Positions 17,729-20,240 of a DNA stretch of 20,240 nt are shown one piece after another. The stretch is taken from NCBI GenBank assembly GCA_037447655.1, contig JBBHKE010001993.1, positions 1 to 20,240 of the forward strand. Reading direction: 5' to 3'. Positions within the stretch are counted from its first letter, which is position 1; each line of letters begins with the position of its first letter. Made by a program: the position numbers and the translations under genes. This stretch comes from Zygnema cylindricum (taxonomy: Eukaryota; Streptophyta; Zygnematophyceae; Zygnematales; Zygnemataceae). The notes under the pieces were generated by a model. The model was given only the letters and a program-made list of their open reading frames with translations, was not told where the DNA came from and did not search any database.

Positions 17729-19360
17729 TCAGCTAGTAAGTCCACATTCCTCCCTACAAAACTTCAACTTAGGAGCTGGTAAATGCTTAGTCATCATATC
17801 TGCTACCATCTTCTTATCCAGAAGATAACTGAGTTTCAAAATTCTGTTCATCACATTTTCTCTTACAAAATGCAGCTTGATGTTAATGTGTTTGCTTTTG
17901 AAGTGATGACTTGGATAGGATACAATTGCAATAGCTGCGTGGTTGTCACACCACACTATTTGAGGTCCAGATTGCTTAAAATGAAGTTTTTGGAGGAGTG
18001 ACGTCACCCATAGTAATCCTTGACAGGTGAGCTTGCTGCCATATATGTAGCTTTCCTTGTAGACTGAGCTATTACCTATTGGAGCTTGCTGCTCCTGCAG
18101 CATGTTTCACTTCCAATCTTAAAAATGAATCTAGTGGTGGATTGGCGGCTTGGCATGTCTCTATAGCTAGCATCGCTCCACGTCTATATTTTGACTTCAT
18201 TTCCACCGAGAGCAAGTCGAAGATTTTGTGTTCCTGCAAGGTACTGAAGAACCCTCTTTGCCGCCTCCCAATCTGTTTTTCTCGGATTCTGCAAACTTCA
18301 GTTCAAACCACCAACTGCTGTCGCAATATCCGGCCTCGTGCAGTTCATGAAGTAAATTAGGCTACCAACAATCTGTCGATATGGAATGGTGGCCATAAAA
18401 TTTGCCTTCCCTGACTCCAAGGTATCGTAAAAAATAATTCCTCCATCAGTCTCCATGCCTTCCACTTTCAGCTTAAATTCCATGGGAGTGGCACTTTCTT
18501 TCGCCTCTGCCGTGGCAAACTTTTTAAGCACATTTCCTATCGCTTCATGCTGCGTTAGATGAATTGTTCTCCTATCTCTATCCCTTTCTACTTGAATTCC
18601 ATGAATATACTTTGTCTCACCTAAGTCCTTCATCTCAAATCTTGAATTTAAGGCTTCCTTTATTTTGATAATCTTATTTAATGAATTGCTTAAGAACAAC
18701 AAATCATCTATATATACCGCAATATACATAATCCCATCTTTCCCTTCCATAACATAGACTGAGTGATCTGAGCTAATCCCAACGAATCCTAGACCGGTTA
18801 GAAACTCATCTAGTTTTAGGTTCCACTGACGTGGAGCCTGGTTCAAACCATACAAGGATTTCAACAGCTTACAGACCAGATTTTCTTTTCTATACAAGGA
18901 TAACAACCGCTTACAGACTTGATTTTCTTTTCCAGTCTCTTCATACATTTCAGGCTGCTTCATATACATTACTTCCTCTAAATCTCCATTCAAGAAAGTT
19001 GTCTTAACATCCATTTGAAGTAGTTCCATATTCTCAATGGCCGCTAAGGATAACAAAATTCTAACAGTTGGAAATCAGACAACCGGAGAGAAATTCTCTT
19101 TATAGTCAATTCCCTCCTTCTCACTATAGCCTTATGCAACAAGCCTAGCCTTATATCTTTCAATAGAGTTATGTGGATTCAACTTTACTTTAAAGACCCA
19201 CTTACAGCCAATGGCTTTTCGGTCTGATGGAAGGTCCACAAGCTCTCAAGTTTGAGCCTCTATAATCGATTGCATTTCATCGTTAGCCGCGACGATCCAT
19301 TGATCTTTTTCTGGAGCTAAAAAAGCTTCCTATATTGTGACCGAATCTATCATGTTGGCA
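17729..19360 (-). pseudogene. Copia pol remnant: reverse transcriptase and RNase H
   Basis: Minus strand, N to C: EAFLAPEKDQWIVAANDEMQ, CKWVFKVKLNPHNSIERYKA, LLQMDVKTTFLNGDLEEVMY (first RT Asp), LLKSLYGLNQAPRQWNLKLD, MYIAVYIDDLLFLSN (catalytic YIDD, where copia usually has YVDD), RFEMKDLGETKYIHGIQVER, IPYRQIVGSLIYFMNCTRPD, then RNase H with WSDASYRDMPSRQSTTRF, QIVWCDNHAAIAIVSYPSHH and KMVADMMTKHLPAPKLKF. In-frame stops lie near 19335, 19250, 19130, 19070, 18300, 18190 and 18080. A frameshift near 18025 separates the start of RNase H from its end, and the expected TEAEY-type Glu motif is changed (TRKATYMAASS). A 42-bp in-frame duplication lies before SLYGL. Not functional. Confidence 0.9.
18850..18932. 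repeat. 42-bp in-frame duplication inside RT
   Basis: On the minus strand the protein reads ENQVCKRLLSLYRK then ENLVCKLLKSLYGL, where the family has a single copy. On DNA, TACAAGGATTTCAACAGCTT at 18851 and TACAAGGATAACAACCGCTT at 18893 are 42 bases apart. The copies have diverged, so the event is not recent. Confidence 0.85.
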
Positions 19361-19369
19361 AATAATAGG

Positions 19370-19617
19370 GCAGTTTCGCAGCTTCGCAATTTTTGACCGG
19401 TTCCATCATGCTGGCAGATAATAGAGCAGTTTCGCAGCTTCGCAATTTTGCAGCGTCGCAGCTTTGCAGCTTCACAGCATCGCAGCTTCTCAGTTTCGCA
19501 GCGTTGTAGTTTTGCACCATCACATCATCGCAGCTTTGCAGTTTCGCAGCCTTGCAGTTTTCATTCGGATCCAACGTACCGATAGATAATAGAGCAGCTT
19601 CGCAGTTTCGTAGCCTG
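19370..19617. repeat. 8-bp tandem repeat (GCAGYTTC) in the copia integrase-RT linker
   Basis: Seventeen consecutive 8-base units run from 19426 to 19561 without a register slip. Most are GCAGCTTC, GCAGTTTC or close variants. Shorter runs of three units occur at 19370-19393 and 19594-19617, each preceded by ATAATAG. On the minus strand the array is open and encodes an 8-residue peptide period (AAKLRSCD and variants such as AVKLQSCD). The block sits between the integrase C-terminus and RT, where copia polyproteins have a variable linker. It is therefore an expansion of linker DNA, not a separate gene. Confidence 0.85.
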
Positions 19618-19683
19618 CTGCTTTGCCTTCTTCTCCCTGGAAAATCTGAGGCTGGAATTGTTCGATCCGTAGATTGTCGCCAA

Positions 19684-19710
19684 GGAGGAGGTGGAGGAGG
19701 AGGAGGAGGT
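19684..19710. repeat. GGA/GGT microsatellite
   Basis: A run of GGA triplets with one GGT, giving a polyproline stretch on the minus strand. It lies in the same integrase-RT linker of the copia element. Confidence 0.85.
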
Positions 19711-19736
19711 TTCTCCACACGTGGACCACCCGGAGG

Positions 19737-20187
19737 TTAGAAAGTGGGACAAGAAGAAGTGAGAGGAACACTTTCAAAAATAACATTTTCATTGATTTTG
19801 GAATCTTTTTCAAAATCCATCATACCAAAAACATCTATCGATCGACTCTCTTCCTTAACTTGAATATTTCTAGCAGTCTGAAGAGTATTTCTATCAGTAT
19901 TAAATACTCTATAGCCTATGGATTCATCATCATAGCCCATCAAAATCCCGGGGACTGATTTTGGGCTAAACTTAGAAATGGGGAGATTATCCAAAATAAA
20001 ACATTTACTCCCAAAAACTCGGAAGTGACTAACATTCGGTTTTCTTCCTGACGTTTTTCCTTTTACCACTCTAGTCTCTATTCTATTTCTAATATACGAC
20101 GCATACGAGAAAGCTGTTGTTTTTGAAAAGTTAGTTTCGTGCGAACACATCGTTTCGTGCGTACGCGATGTTTCGTGCGTACGCATT
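19737..20187 (-). pseudogene. Copia integrase C-terminal remnant
   Basis: The minus strand shows ASYIRNRIETRVVKGKTSGR, KPNVSHFRVFGSKCFIL, FSPKSVPGILMGYDDESIGY and RVFNTDRNTLQTARNIQVKE. These are the usual C-terminal blocks of copia integrase (the GRKPN..HFRVFG and Y...S..YRVFN regions). The PYELW-type residues that normally precede GRKPN are missing, so there is a small deletion. The N-terminal part of the frame, RTHETSRTHETMCSHET, comes from an 18-bp repeat and replaces family sequence. The zinc-binding and DDE core are not in the window. The frame ends at TAG near 19737, before the linker. Confidence 0.85.
20134..20187. repeat. Three 18-bp tandem units at the 5' edge of the integrase remnant
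   Basis: GTTTCGTGCG begins at 20134, 20152 and 20170. The units encode (C/R)(S/T)HET on the minus strand. Recognisable integrase starts only downstream of it, so the array may mark a breakpoint. Confidence 0.75.
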
Positions 20188-20240
20188 TACGCGATATATT
20201 GTGGAGGTTCGAAAGGATTTATGGATTGGGGAATTAAATG

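Larger units (their letters stand above)
16587..20187 (-). mobile_element. Second Ty1/copia retrotransposon, 3' part
   Basis: On the minus strand: integrase C-terminal part, linker with repeat expansion, RT, RNase H, polypurine tract, 3' LTR. The integrase core, protease, gag and 5' LTR are not in the window. Pol similarity fades at about 20187 in an 18-bp repeat, and 20188-20240 no longer reads as integrase, so the element may be truncated there or continue with rearranged sequence. It is related to the fragment at 3880-5785 by LTR start, polypurine tract and pol C-terminus. Confidence 0.85.

Noticed and set aside
19520-19958. Several frames on both strands around the 8-bp repeat and GGA run
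   Set aside because: They are products of the simple repeats and of the integrase reading frame on the minus strand.
1-20240. CRISPR array, tRNA, rRNA or bacterial operon
   Set aside because: No evenly spaced identical repeats with unique spacers, no tRNA-like cloverleaf noticed, no rRNA signature, and the gene structure is eukaryotic.

Overview
The window looks like a stretch of nuclear DNA from a flowering plant, and almost all of it is decayed transposable elements. The case for a plant is a Mutator-like transposase of plant type, plant-style Ty1/copia polyprotein fragments, AT-rich background sequence, and a spliceosomal intron in the transposase. I see no intact protein-coding gene, no rRNA, no tRNA and no CRISPR array. 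The species cannot be named from what is here.

Layout, left to right. (1) Positions 1-230 on the minus strand hold an open frame that runs off the left edge. It sits in visibly more GC-rich sequence and may be the first exon of a gene. (2) Positions 1081-7429 form one Mutator-like element (MULE). Its terminal inverted repeats are about 570-590 bp, and it carries a broken, intron-containing transposase gene at 1651-3432. A second, partial, inverted copy of the repeat lies beside the right terminus. (3) The MULE holds a nested fragment, at 3880-5785, of a copia retrotransposon on the minus strand: one LTR, polypurine tract, RNase H, and the tail of RT. (4) A minus-strand promoter-like patch with a 20-bp repeat array follows at 6026-6141. 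(5) Positions 7430-13340 are mostly unassigned. They include a MITE-like element (8201-8414), a decayed tandem array with a unit of roughly 160-180 bp (8784-9560), and two short coding-like stretches that I do not recognise (10786-10965 and 12369-12635). (6) Positions 13342-16021 are a second large inverted-repeat element with arms of about 650-780 bp and no recognisable gene. (7) Positions 16227-16370 are a second MITE-like copy. (8) From 16587 to about 20187 lies a second copia element on the minus strand: 3' LTR, polypurine tract, RNase H, RT, an expanded 8-bp repeat array in the integrase-RT linker, and the C-terminal end of integrase.

The two copia elements are relatives. Their LTR starts, polypurine tracts and pol C-termini align, and both have GCAG-rich repeats near the 3' end. 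Neither MULE nor copia can encode a working protein here: all the genes carry stops and frameshifts. The most unusual structures are the strictly 8-bp repeat that encodes the same octapeptide in every frame, the partial third MULE terminal repeat, and the two large inverted-repeat elements only about 6 kb apart.
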